DNA of 64,000 nt, from the NCBI RefSeq assembly GCF_012295525.1, contig NZ_CP051167.1:1798001-1862000 (forward strand). Reading direction: 5' to 3'. This DNA comes from Oxynema aestuarii AP17 (GTDB lineage: Bacteria; Cyanobacteriota; Cyanobacteriia; Cyanobacteriales; Laspinemataceae). Every line of letters starts with the position of its first letter. The stretch's first letter is position 1. The position numbers and the translations under genes are program-made. Shown here in pieces: positions 36,820 through 46,600 of the stretch. The notes beneath the pieces are model-generated. The model did not search any database, was not told the DNA's origin, and saw only the letters and a list, made by a program, of their open reading frames with translations.

Positions 36820-37251
36820 CTACGGCGCGCTCATGGGAGGTAATAGATAAAAACCATAAATAATACTGCGGGAATCGTAGCTGTCTTTCGGATGATATTT
36901 AATCGTAATATCGACGCGCCCTCGAATCGGATCCGGCTCGGTAAAGACCCCTTCGAGAACTACGCGCGGTTCCCACATTTGGATCGCTTCTTCGACATAC
37001 AAACGAATCAGCAATAGGGTTTGGGTATTCATCGGCGCGAACACCAGTTCCGACAGCCGCGAACCGAAATTAGGTCGGTAGACCCGTTCTCCCAACCGCG
37101 TGCCTAAGATAATCCGAATCGATTCCTCAATATTGGTACTGCTACTGCTCAGTTGAATGCTTCCCTGAAGGTTAACTTTTAACGGGAAAGACCATCCCGT
37201 TCCTAGGTAATCTTCAGAGGCTTCATGCGGGCGATCGCTCATGGTTTGCAA
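36820..37251 (-). CDS. gpW/gp25-family baseplate protein (Pvc9 type)
   Basis: 143 aa. The gp25 family is recognised from STNIEESIRIILGTRLGERVYRPNFGSRLSELVFAPMN and LIRLYVEEAIQMWEPRV, with the conserved Glu-Arg and EPRV region. In contractile tails gp25 links sheath to baseplate and starts sheath assembly. The start may be the Met at 37251 or at 37242 (MSDRPHE). Order PAAR, gp25, baseplate J matches known eCIS operons. The presence of a gp25 protein implies a sheath partner, although no sheath gene is in view. Confidence 0.9.
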   Translation of the reverse strand: MQTMSDRPHEASEDYLGTGWSFPLKVNLQGSIQLSSSSTNIEESIRIILGTRLGERVYRPNFGSRLSELVFAPMNTQTLLLIRLYVEEAIQMWEPRVVLEGVFTEPDPIRGRVDITIKYHPKDSYDSRSIIYGFYLLPPMSAP

Positions 37252-37453
37252 ACCGCTCTCAGCGTAGCCGTCACTCTAGCGGAGAAGGGTTATGTATTGC
37301 CATTGGCCAAAAGTCGAGTTTGGTTCCTTTGAGTAAGTCGGGAGTAGGCAACAAGCCACAAGTCACAGGCTACAAGCAAGACAACAACCCTGTGGGCCGG
37401 GCATCCAGCCTGCCTTACCCACCTTTCTCAAGTCAAAATCTAAAACCTAAAAC
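37252..37453. repeat. Low-complexity short direct repeats upstream of gp25 and downstream of PAAR
   Basis: Contains CAAGCCACAAGTCACAGGCTACAAGC and AAAATCTAAAACCTAAAACCTAAAAT, heptamer-type tandem repeats. Similar strings occur at 34440-34500, 37999-38026 and 56060-56105 between other genes of the cluster. They are typical of cyanobacterial short tandem repeats. Confidence 0.6.
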
Positions 37454-37996
37454 CTAAAATCCCTGGAATTGTTGATTTTGTTGCTCCCGTTCTCGCATCT
37501 TTTGCTCGTAAGCTTCCGGGTCTTCCCGTTTCAACCGTTCCTCTTCTAATTGTTGTTGTTGGGCTTGTTGCTCCATCTGCGCTTGCATTTGGGCTTGTTG
37601 TTGCTTTGCTGCCCCTGCCGCTTGGGAGGCTGCCGCTTGGGCTTGGGCGGCTGCTGCTGCACCACCCACCGCCGCCGCCGCCGCAATCCCTGCGGCGGGA
37701 TTGTCGCCAATCAACACGTTGGGCTGACCTTTGGCGACGACGGTCGTGGCGGGGGTGGGAATCCCCGTGGCGACGGTAATCCCGGCGACATTGGAGGTCA
37801 TACGTGCTGCCGGACGTCCGCCAATGAGGACGGTAAAGGCTCCGGCGACTACGGCGCCACTGGTCAAGTACGGTCCGGAGACTAAATCCCCGACACAAGC
37901 GGCGGGCAGTCCGCCAATGAGGACGTTGGGCATTCCCGGTCCGGTAATTAGATCTCCGGTAGCGGTTAAGTCGGTTAATCTTGCGGCTGGAAACAT
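37454..37996 (-). CDS. PAAR-type spike tip protein with coiled-coil tail (Pvc10 type)
   Basis: 180 aa. Residues 1-105 form a PAAR-like domain: ARLTDLTATGDLITGPGMPNVLIGG, PAACVGDLVSG, TVLIGGRPAARMTS and QPNVLIGDNPAAG. Such domains sharpen the tip of the VgrG spike. An Ala/Gln-rich segment follows, then a charged coiled coil (QQLEEERLKREDPEAYEQKMREREQQNQ) not present in minimal PAAR proteins. The extension could hold an effector or contact another component. The gene is directly downstream of vgrG, as expected for spike and tip. Confidence 0.88.
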   Translation of the reverse strand: MFPAARLTDLTATGDLITGPGMPNVLIGGLPAACVGDLVSGPYLTSGAVVAGAFTVLIGGRPAARMTSNVAGITVATGIPTPATTVVAKGQPNVLIGDNPAAGIAAAAAVGGAAAAAQAQAAASQAAGAAKQQQAQMQAQMEQQAQQQQLEEERLKREDPEAYEQKMREREQQNQQFQGF

Positions 37997-38027
37997 GGTA
38001 GGAATTTTAGTTTTTAGTTTTTAGTTT

Positions 38028-39965
38028 TTAGGAATTAATTCTCACCATACCGCCACTAATTCCCACGGTGCCAGCTTGGACGTTGGCGGTCGTACCTTTT
38101 AAGTTGGCGGTCATGCCTTGAACGTTAACACTTGTCGTTCCTTTAACGTCGGTATTTAAGCCTTGAATATTAATCGAGGCACTGGTTTGAATTTTAATTC
38201 CGCTTGGGGCAATTTCAATGCTGCTGCCTCCAACAGTTAAGGTGATTTTTTGCGGGGCGTTCATGTCTATTTGTCCGACCGATTCAATGGAAATTTTACG
38301 ATTTTGGTCGTTAAGTTCGTAACTATGACCGTTTTGGGTTTTAATTAAAACTTTTTTATTTTTATCGTCTAAACGAACCTGATGACCATTGTTAGTCTTA
38401 ATTTCAATATATTGTTCGGTGTCGTTGAGATAAAGGTGATGTCCGTAAACGCTGGTTAAATAAATCCCTTTGTGGCTGCTTCCTTGGTCTTCTTCGACGA
38501 ATTGCAAGGTATGTCCGGTGCGAGTTTGAAGGGTTCGCAAACGGACTTTTCCACCCTGTACGGTGTCGTGGGTTGTGTGGGGGGGTTTGTCTTTTCCGTT
38601 CCACAATCCGCCGATGACAAAGGGGCGGTGAATGTCGCCATGCTCGAAGCCGACGAGGACTTCATCGTTGATTTCTGGTAAGCAGTGAAAGCCGCGTTGG
38701 GGTCCGCCGCCGATGTTGACGACGCGGGCCCAGTGACTTTGGTGTTCTTCGGTGAGGGTGGGGAATTTGACGCGGACTCGACCCCATCCTTGTTCGTCTT
38801 GGTTGTCGGTGACGAGACCGATGAGTAAGCTTTGTCCGGGTTCGATGGTTTTGGCGGGGGCGAGGGTGGCGAGGAGGTCGCCGCCGCGCAGTCCGCGCAC
38901 GCTAAATTCGGTGGTGTAAACCCGTTCTTGAAAGAGGTGGCGGGTTTCGGTGATGTAGTATTCGCCGCTATATTTACCGAGGTTTTGGAGTTTGACGACT
39001 TTTCCGGGTCGGATTTCGGGGTTGCCTTCGCTTTGGGCGTCGGCGTGGACGAATTCGCCGCCGAGTTCGTTACAGATGGCTTGGGCGATATTGGTGGCTT
39101 CTTGATTGGAGTAAACGGGTTGGTTGACGACGACGGCGGTGGGGGTTGGGGGTTGCCCTTTAAAGTTTCTGCTGGTTTTGGAGCCTCGACCGTATTGGTT
39201 TTCGGTGAGGATTTGTTCGCGGCTGGCGGTTTCGACGATCGCCCGTTTTTGTGTATAATCCCATCCTCTCACTTCAACGTTGCTCACTTGTTCGGCACTG
39301 CTGACGCGCACGCGGAAGCTGTGGACGTCTTCTAGCCATTTGAGTTGGAGGGTGGAGTTTTTGGCGGGTTTGCGAAAGTTGAGTTTGCCATCTTGCACGA
39401 ATAGCTCGAAACCGTTGCGGGCGGCGCGTTCGCGCAAGAATTCCATGTTGGTTTGGTTTTCTTGAAAGATATATTCGTGAGGCTCCCGGGTTTGGTCGAT
39501 GGTTCCGGAGCGAATGCCGACTTCACCCATGATTTTGTTGACGATATCGCTGTCGGTCATGTTTTGAAAGGAGCGGTTGTAGCGTCCGCGATGGAGGCGA
39601 TGGGAGTAGTCGTAACCGCGAATGACAATGGGTGCCTGGGATTCGCTGGTGAAGTGGGTTTCAATGGCGGTGACTTCGCCGTCAAAGATGGTGTCGCGTT
39701 GTTCGTCCTCGAATTCTGGCGCTTCGGTGGTACTCGACCCGAAGCCGATTTGGATTGGGGTGCCGATTTCAAATAAGTTTTGGTGGCGCCAGGGTTGTTC
39801 GTCGGAGCGACCGGAAAAGTAGTCGTTTTTGATGACGAGGGTAAAGAAGGCGGGAAGGTGAAGGCTTTCTTCAACGCTGACTTGCAGGAGATCTTCGATC
39901 AAAGTGCTGGAGGCGGTTTGACCGTTAATTTTCAAGATCGGTTCGGCAACGTAAGTGACTGGCAT
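38028..39965 (-). CDS. vgrG: VgrG-like spike protein (Pvc8 type)
   Basis: 645 aa. The N-terminal gp27-like part (about 1-370) forms the spike base, with DGEVTAIETHFTSESQAPIVIRGYDYSHRLHRGR and EFLRERAARNGFELFVQDGKL. The gp5-like OB fold follows (GLVTDNQDEQGWGRVRVKFPTL through HCLPEINDEVLVGFEHGDIHRPFVIGGLWN). The C-terminus is a repetitive beta-helix with IEIKTNNGHQVRLDDKNKKVLIKTQNG and VNVQGMTANLKGTTANVQAGT. This forms the trimeric spike that leads injection. No extra effector domain is appended. It is between the tube adaptor and PAAR genes. Confidence 0.94.
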   Translation of the reverse strand: MPVTYVAEPILKINGQTASSTLIEDLLQVSVEESLHLPAFFTLVIKNDYFSGRSDEQPWRHQNLFEIGTPIQIGFGSSTTEAPEFEDEQRDTIFDGEVTAIETHFTSESQAPIVIRGYDYSHRLHRGRYNRSFQNMTDSDIVNKIMGEVGIRSGTIDQTREPHEYIFQENQTNMEFLRERAARNGFELFVQDGKLNFRKPAKNSTLQLKWLEDVHSFRVRVSSAEQVSNVEVRGWDYTQKRAIVETASREQILTENQYGRGSKTSRNFKGQPPTPTAVVVNQPVYSNQEATNIAQAICNELGGEFVHADAQSEGNPEIRPGKVVKLQNLGKYSGEYYITETRHLFQERVYTTEFSVRGLRGGDLLATLAPAKTIEPGQSLLIGLVTDNQDEQGWGRVRVKFPTLTEEHQSHWARVVNIGGGPQRGFHCLPEINDEVLVGFEHGDIHRPFVIGGLWNGKDKPPHTTHDTVQGGKVRLRTLQTRTGHTLQFVEEDQGSSHKGIYLTSVYGHHLYLNDTEQYIEIKTNNGHQVRLDDKNKKVLIKTQNGHSYELNDQNRKISIESVGQIDMNAPQKITLTVGGSSIEIAPSGIKIQTSASINIQGLNTDVKGTTSVNVQGMTANLKGTTANVQAGTVGISGGMVRINS

Positions 39966-40062
39966 GAGTCCCTCGGTGGTGGCGCGTTATTTCATTGATG
40001 GGCGATCGGGGGGGCTTTCACTATTCCCCAAAGGTCGAATTATCTGGGTGGAGGGCTGGGGT

Positions 40063-40605
40063 TTATCGGGAGGTGGAGCGGCGTTGGCTGCGTCGGTTGG
40101 TCATGCTGTCGCGTTGGCGTTGGCTGGCGCTGGGTTGGGGGGTTCCCATACCGGGTTGGGTGGTGGATTCGTCGATTTCTTCTAGGGTGAGGTTGACTTT
40201 GGCTCGTACGGGGGTGCCGTCGGGGAGAAAGAGCATTAAGGTGTAGTCGAGTTTGGTGACGAAGCAGCGAATAAATTGGTGTTGACCCCAGGTGAAGACG
40301 AAGGTGGGGGGGCGTTTTTCGGTGTCGGGGGCGCCTTCGATGAAGTTGACGGCTTTGGCGAATTGGCTGAGGGGTTCGAGGACGCTGGTGCCTTGTTCGT
40401 GGGTGTCGAACCAGAGGTCGTTGACGGTGAGGGTGACGGGTTCGGGATAGGCAAAGTTGACTTTGGGTAAGCCTCTCCCGGTGCGGGCGCCGTTTTCTTT
40501 GGTGAGGTTGATTTGTTGGGAGAAGGCGAGTTGGTTGGGGTTGAACATGAATTCGATGGTGCCACCGCCATCTTGGGATATGAGTTGGGCTTTTTGCAGT
40601 TGCAT
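40063..40605 (-). CDS. CIS tube/spike adaptor, N-terminal domain only (Pvc7-like, no LysM)
   Basis: 180 aa. The sequence matches the CIS tube-protein N-terminal family: KAQLISQDGGGTIEFMFNPNQLAFSQQINL, then VNFAYPEPVTLTVNDLWFDTHEQGTSVLE and FVFTWGQHQFIRCFVTKLDYTLMLFLPDGTPVRAKVNLTLEEID. In other eCIS this adaptor joins the spike to the inner tube and usually ends with a LysM domain. Here the C-terminus is a Ser/Arg-rich basic tail (RQRDSMTNRRSQRRSTSR) and no LysM is seen. It lies between the repeat protein and vgrG. Confidence 0.85.
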   Translation of the reverse strand: MQLQKAQLISQDGGGTIEFMFNPNQLAFSQQINLTKENGARTGRGLPKVNFAYPEPVTLTVNDLWFDTHEQGTSVLEPLSQFAKAVNFIEGAPDTEKRPPTFVFTWGQHQFIRCFVTKLDYTLMLFLPDGTPVRAKVNLTLEEIDESTTQPGMGTPQPSASQRQRDSMTNRRSQRRSTSR

Positions 40606-40635
40606 GTTGGGGTTCTCTCTGGGGTGAAGGGGGGT

Positions 40636-43600
40636 TTACCAGGGCAGGCGATCGCTGAAGTAGCCACCGCGTCGTTCTTTTTCGATTTCTAGCCGTTGGC
40701 GGACTAGGTGGTAGATTTGTCGGGCTAGGAGTTCGAGGTCGTTGGTGTTGGGGGTTTGGGGGGTTGGGTCGGCGTTGCTGGGGCCGATTTCGGCGATCGC
40801 CTCGGTTGCGGATGGTGCCAATCGCTGGATGTCTGGTGGAGATCCGTTGTTGGTTTTGGATTTGAGTTGGAGGTGTTGAGATCTACTGTTGTTTGAGCTC
40901 GGGAGGGTTTGGAAGCCGTCGGGGGTGAAGATGAGGGTGCTGTCGTTGTCTTCGGGGGATGGTGCGGTGGGTTTTTGGGATTGCCGTTGGATGACGGGCG
41001 ATCGCTTTTGGATTTTGGGTTGGGCGTTGGCGGCGGCGGGTTGGGGGCTGTCGCTATGGGCGAGTAGATCGGCGATACTCGACCAGCGATCGGGGGTCTC
41101 GCTGGCGCTAGGGGTTTGGAGGTCGGGGGCGATCGCACTTTCCGGCGACAAGGAGCGAGATTTTTGTATAAAATTAGTGACTGACCGGGGGCGATCGGGG
41201 TCGTTTTTGGGCGATCGTTCCTCCCTTTGAATGATACTTTGTGGGTATTGCCCGAGGGGCTGAGATTGCCCCAAAGGTTGCCAGGATCCTAAATTCTCGA
41301 TGCCATGAGACAACTGGGAGGGGCGATCGGACTCTCGCAGGAGTTGTGCTACAGTTGCATTATTATCATTCAATGCACTGCTTTGTATATAGCGATGGTC
41401 TACAGTGTCTCCCGCCTCTTTTTGTGATCCAGTTAAATAACTGTTAGAATTGGATTCAATCGAATCCGAAGCTTCCTCTATACTGTCATTTGTACTGACA
41501 GCTTGAATCGCTTCACGTTGTTGCAAATCTCGGTGAATTTCACCAGTTTTTCGTCGAACAGTATCCCTTTCAATAAGGGATTGCATGTCTCCACTAATTG
41601 GTGACATGGGAGACAGTTCTAGACTTTCCGCTTGCGGGGTCGATGCAGTTTCTCCAGCGATATCCGAACTTGAAACAACTTCCGGTGTTTCTCTTTGAAC
41701 CCTTTCCGCTTGCGGGGTCGGTGTAGTTTCTTCTGGGATATCGGAAGTTGAAACAACTTCTGGCGTTTCTCCTTGAACCGTTTCCGCTTGCGAGGTCGAT
41801 GTAGTTTCTCCAGAGATATCGGAAGTTACAATAGTTTCGTCCCTTTGTCTTTGAACCGTTTCCGGTTGCGGGGTCGATGCAGTTTCTCCCGAGATGTCCG
41901 AAGTTGAAACAACTTCTGGCGTTTCTCCTTGAACCGTTTCCGCGTCGGTGGTCGATGCAGTTTCTTCCGGAATAGCTAAATTTGGAACAGTTTCATCGGT
42001 TTGTCGTTGAACCGTTTCCGATTCAGTAGTCGATGCAGTTTCTCCCGAGATGTCCGAAGTTGAAACAACTTCTGGCGTTTCTCCTTGAACCGTTTCCGCG
42101 TCGGTGGTCGATGCAGTTTCTTCCGGAATAGCTAAATTTGGAACAGTTTCATCGGTTTGTCGTTGAACCGTTTCCGATTCAGTAGTCGATGCAGTTTCTC
42201 CCGAGATGTCCGAAGTTGAAACAACTTCTGGCGTTTCTCCTTGAACCGTTTCCGCGTCGGTGGTCGATGCAGTTTCTTCTGGGATAGCTAAATTTGGAAC
42301 AGTTTCATCGCTTTGTCTTTGAACTGCGTCCGCTTCAGTCACTGATTCAGTTTCTTCCGCGATATCCGAACTGGGAACAGTTTCATCGCTGTGTCTTTGA
42401 ACTGCGTCCGCTTCAGTTACTGATTCAGTTTCTTTGGAGATATCGGAAGTTGAAACAGTGTCATCGCTTTGTCGTTGAACCGTTTCCGCATCGGTGGCTA
42501 AATTTGGAACAGTTTCGTCCCTTTGTCGTTGAACTGTTTCCGCGTCCGTGGTCGATGCAGTTTCTTCCGCGATATCCGAACTGGGAACAGTGTCATCGCT
42601 TTGTCTTTGAACTGCGTCCGCTTCAGTCACTGATTCAGTTTCTTTGGAGATATCGGAAGTTGAAACAGTGTCATCGCTTTGTCGTTGAACCGTTTCCGGT
42701 TGCGGGGTCGATGCAGTTTCTCCCGAGATGTCCGAACTTGAAACAACTTCTGGCGTTTCTCCTTGAACCGTTTCCGCGTCGGTGGTCGATGCAGTTTCTT
42801 CTGGGATAGCTAAATTTGGAACAGTTTCATCGCTGTGTCTTTGAACCGTTTCCGCTTCAGTTACTGATTCAGTTTCTTTGGAGATATCGGAAGTTGAAAC
42901 AGTGTCATCGCTTTGTCTTTGAACTGTTTCCAGTTGGGGGGTCGATGCAGTTTCTCCCGAGATATCGGAAGTTGCAATAGTTTCGTCGCTTTGTCTTTGA
43001 ACCGTTTCCGCTTCAGTGGTCGATGCAGTTTCTCCCGAGATGTCCGAACTTGAAACAACTTCTGACGTTTCTCCTTGAACCGTTTCCGCTTCAGTTACTG
43101 ATTCAGTTTCTTTGGAGATATCGGAAGTTGAAACAGTGTCATCGCTTTGTCTTTGAACCGTTTCCGGTTGCGGGGTTGATGCAGTTTCTCCCGAGATATC
43201 CGAACTTGAAACAACTTCTGGCGTTTCTCCTTGAACCGTTTCCGCGTCGGTGGTCGATGCAGTTTCTTCTGGGATAGCTAAATTTGGAACAGTTTCATCG
43301 CTGTGTCTTTGAACTGCGTCCGCTTCAGTCACTGATTCAGTTTCTTCCGCGATATCCGAACTGGGAACAGTGTCATCGCTGTGTCTTTGAACTGCGTCCG
43401 CTTCAGTCACTGATTCAGTTTCTTTGGAGATATCGGAAGTTGAAACAGTGTCATCACTTTGTCTTTGAACTGTTTCCAGTTGGGGGGTCGATGCAGTTTC
43501 TCCCGAGATGTCCGAAGTTGAAACAACTTCTGGCGTTTCTCCTTGAACCGTTTCCGCGTCGGTGGTCGATGTAGTTTCTCCCGAGATATCGGAAGTTGAA

Positions 43601-46600
43601 ACAGTGTCATCGCTTTGTCTTTGAACTGCGTCCGCTTCAGTCACTGATTCAGTTTCTTCCGCGATATCCGAACTGGGAACAGTTTCATCGCTGTGTCTTT
43701 GAACTGCGTCCGCTTCAGTTACTGATTCAGTTTCTTTGGAGATATCGGAAGTTGAAACAGTGTCATCGCTTTGTCTTTGAACCGTTTCCGCTTCAGTGGT
43801 CGATGCAGTTTCTCCCGAGATGTCCGAACTTGAAACAACTTCTGGCGTTTCTCCTTGAACCGTTTCCGCGTCGGTGGTCGATGCAGTTTCTTCTGGGATA
43901 GCTAAATTTGGAACAGTTTCATCGGTTTGTCGTTGAACCGTTTCCGCTTCAGTGGTCGATGTAGTTTCTCCCGAGATAGCTAAATTTGGAACAGTTTCAT
44001 CGGTTTGTCGTTGAACCGTTTCCGCTTCAGTTACTGATTCAGTTTCTTTGGAGATATCGGAAGTTGAAACAACTTCTGGCGTTTCTCCTTGAACCGTTTC
44101 CGCGTCGGTGGTCGATGCAGTTTCTTCTGGGATAGCTAAATTTGGAACAGTTTCATCGGTTTGTCTTTGAACCGTTTCCGCTTCAGTGGTCGATGCAGTT
44201 TCTCCCGAGATGTCCGAACTTGAAACAACTTCTGGCGTTTCTCCTTGAACCGTTTCCGCGTCGGTGGTCGATGCAGTTTCTTCTGGGATAGCTAAATTTG
44301 GAACAGTTTCATCGGTTTGTCTTTGAACCGTTTCCGCTTCAGTTACTGATTCAGTTTCTTTGGAGATATCGGAAGTTGAAACAGTGTCATCGCTTTGTCT
44401 TTGAACTGTTTCCAGTTGGGGGGTCGATGCAGTTTCTCCCGAGATATCCGAACTTGAAACAACTTCTGGCGTTTCTCCTTGAACCGTTTCCGCGTCGGTG
44501 GTTGATGTAGTTTCTTCCGGAATAGCTAAATTTGGAACAGTTTCATCCCTTTGTCGTTGAACCGTTTCCGCTTCAGTTACTGATTCAGTTTCTTTGGAGA
44601 TATCGGAAGTTGAAACAGTGTCATCGCTTTGTCTTTGAACTGTTTCCAGTTGGGGGGTCGATGCAGTTTCTCCCGAGATGTCCGAAGTTGAAACAACTTC
44701 TGGCGTTTCTCCTTGAACCGTTTCCGCGTCGGTGGTCGATGTAGTTTCTCCCGAGATATCGGAAGTTGAAACAGTGTCATCGCTTTGTCTTTGAACTGTT
44801 TCCAGTTGGGGGGTTGATGCAGTTTCTCCCGAGATGTCCGAAGTTGAAACAACTTCTGGCGTTTCTCCTTGAACCGTTTCCGGTTGCGAGGTCGATGTAG
44901 TTTCTTCTGGGATAGCTAAATTTGGAACAGTTTCATCGCTTTGTCTTTGAACTGCGTCCGCTTCAGTCACTGATTCAGTTTCTTCCGCGATATCCGAACT
45001 GGGAACAGTGTCATCGCTTTGTCTTTGAACTGCGTCCGCTTCAGTCACTGATTCAGTTTCTTTGGAGATATCGGAAGTTGAAACAGTGTCATCGCTTTGT
45101 CGTTGAACCGTTTCCGGTTGCGGGGTTGATGCACTTTCTCCCGAGATGTCCGAAGTTGAAACAACTTCTGGCGTTTCTCCTTGAACCGTTTCCACTTCAG
45201 TTACTGATTCAGTTTCTTTGGAGATATTGGAAGTTGAAACAGTGTCATCGCTTTGTCTTTGAACCGTTTCCGGTTGCGGGGTCGATGCAGTTTCTCCCGA
45301 GATGTCCGAACTTGAAACAACTTCTGGCGTTTCTCCTTGAACCGTTTCCACTTCAGTTACTGATTCAGTTTCTTTAGAGATATCGGAAGTTGAAACAGTG
45401 TCATCGCTTTGTCGTTGAACCGTTTCCGCATCGGTGGCTAAATTTGGAACAGTTTCGTCCCTTTGTCGTTGAACTGTTTCCGCGTCCGTGGTCGATGCAG
45501 TTTCTTCCGCGATATCCGAACTGGGAACAGTGTCATCGCTTTGTCTTTGAACTGCGTCCGCTTCAGTCACTGATTCAGTTTCTTTGGAGATATCGGAAGT
45601 TGAAACAGTGTCATCGCTTTGTCTTTGAACTGTTTCCAGTTGGGGGGTCGATGCAGTTTCTCCCGAGATGTCCGAAGTTGAAACAACTTCTGGCGTTTCT
45701 CCTTGAACCGTTTCCGATTCAGTTACTGATTCAGTTTCTTTGGAGATATCGGAAGTTGCAATAGTTTCGTCGCTTTGTCGTTGAACCGTTTCCGCATCGG
45801 TGGCTAAATTTGGAACAGTTTCGTCCCTTTGTCTTTGAACTGTTTCCAGTTGGGGGGTCGATGCAGTTTCTCCCGAGATGTCCGAACTTGAAACAACTTC
45901 TGGCGTTTCTCCTTGAACCGTTTCCGCGTCGGTGGTCGATGCAGTTTCTTCTGGGATAGCTAAATTTGGAACAGTTTCATCGGTTTGTCGTTGAACCGTT
46001 TCCGCTTCAGTTACTGATTCAGTTTCTTTGGAGATATCGGAAGTTGAAACAGTGTCATCGCTTTGTCTTTGAACTGTTTCCAGTTGGGGGGTCGATGCAG
46101 TTTCTCCCGAGATGTCCGAAGTTGAAACAACTTCTGGCGTTTCTCCTTGAACCGTTTCCGCGTCGGTGGTCGATGTAGTTTCTCCCGAGATATCGGAAGT
46201 TGAAACAGTGTCATCGCTTTGTCTTTGAACTGTTTCCAGTTGGGGGGTTGATGCAGTTTCTCCCGAGATGTCCGAAGTTGAAACAACTTCTGGCGTTTCT
46301 CCTTGAACCGTTTCCGGTTGCGAGGTCGATGTAGTTTCTTCTGGGATAGCTAAATTTGGAACAGTTTCATCGCTTTGTCTTTGAACTGCGTCCGCTTCAG
46401 TCACTGATTCAGTTTCTTCCGAGATATCGGAAGTTGAAACAGTGTCATCGCTTTGTCTTTGAACTGCGTCCGCTTCAGTTACTGGTTCAGTTTCTTTGGA
46501 GATATCGGAAGTTGAAACAGTGTCATCGCTTTGTCTTTGAACTGTTTCCAGTTGGGGGGTCGATGCAGTTTCTCCCGAGATGTCCGAAGTTGAAACAACT

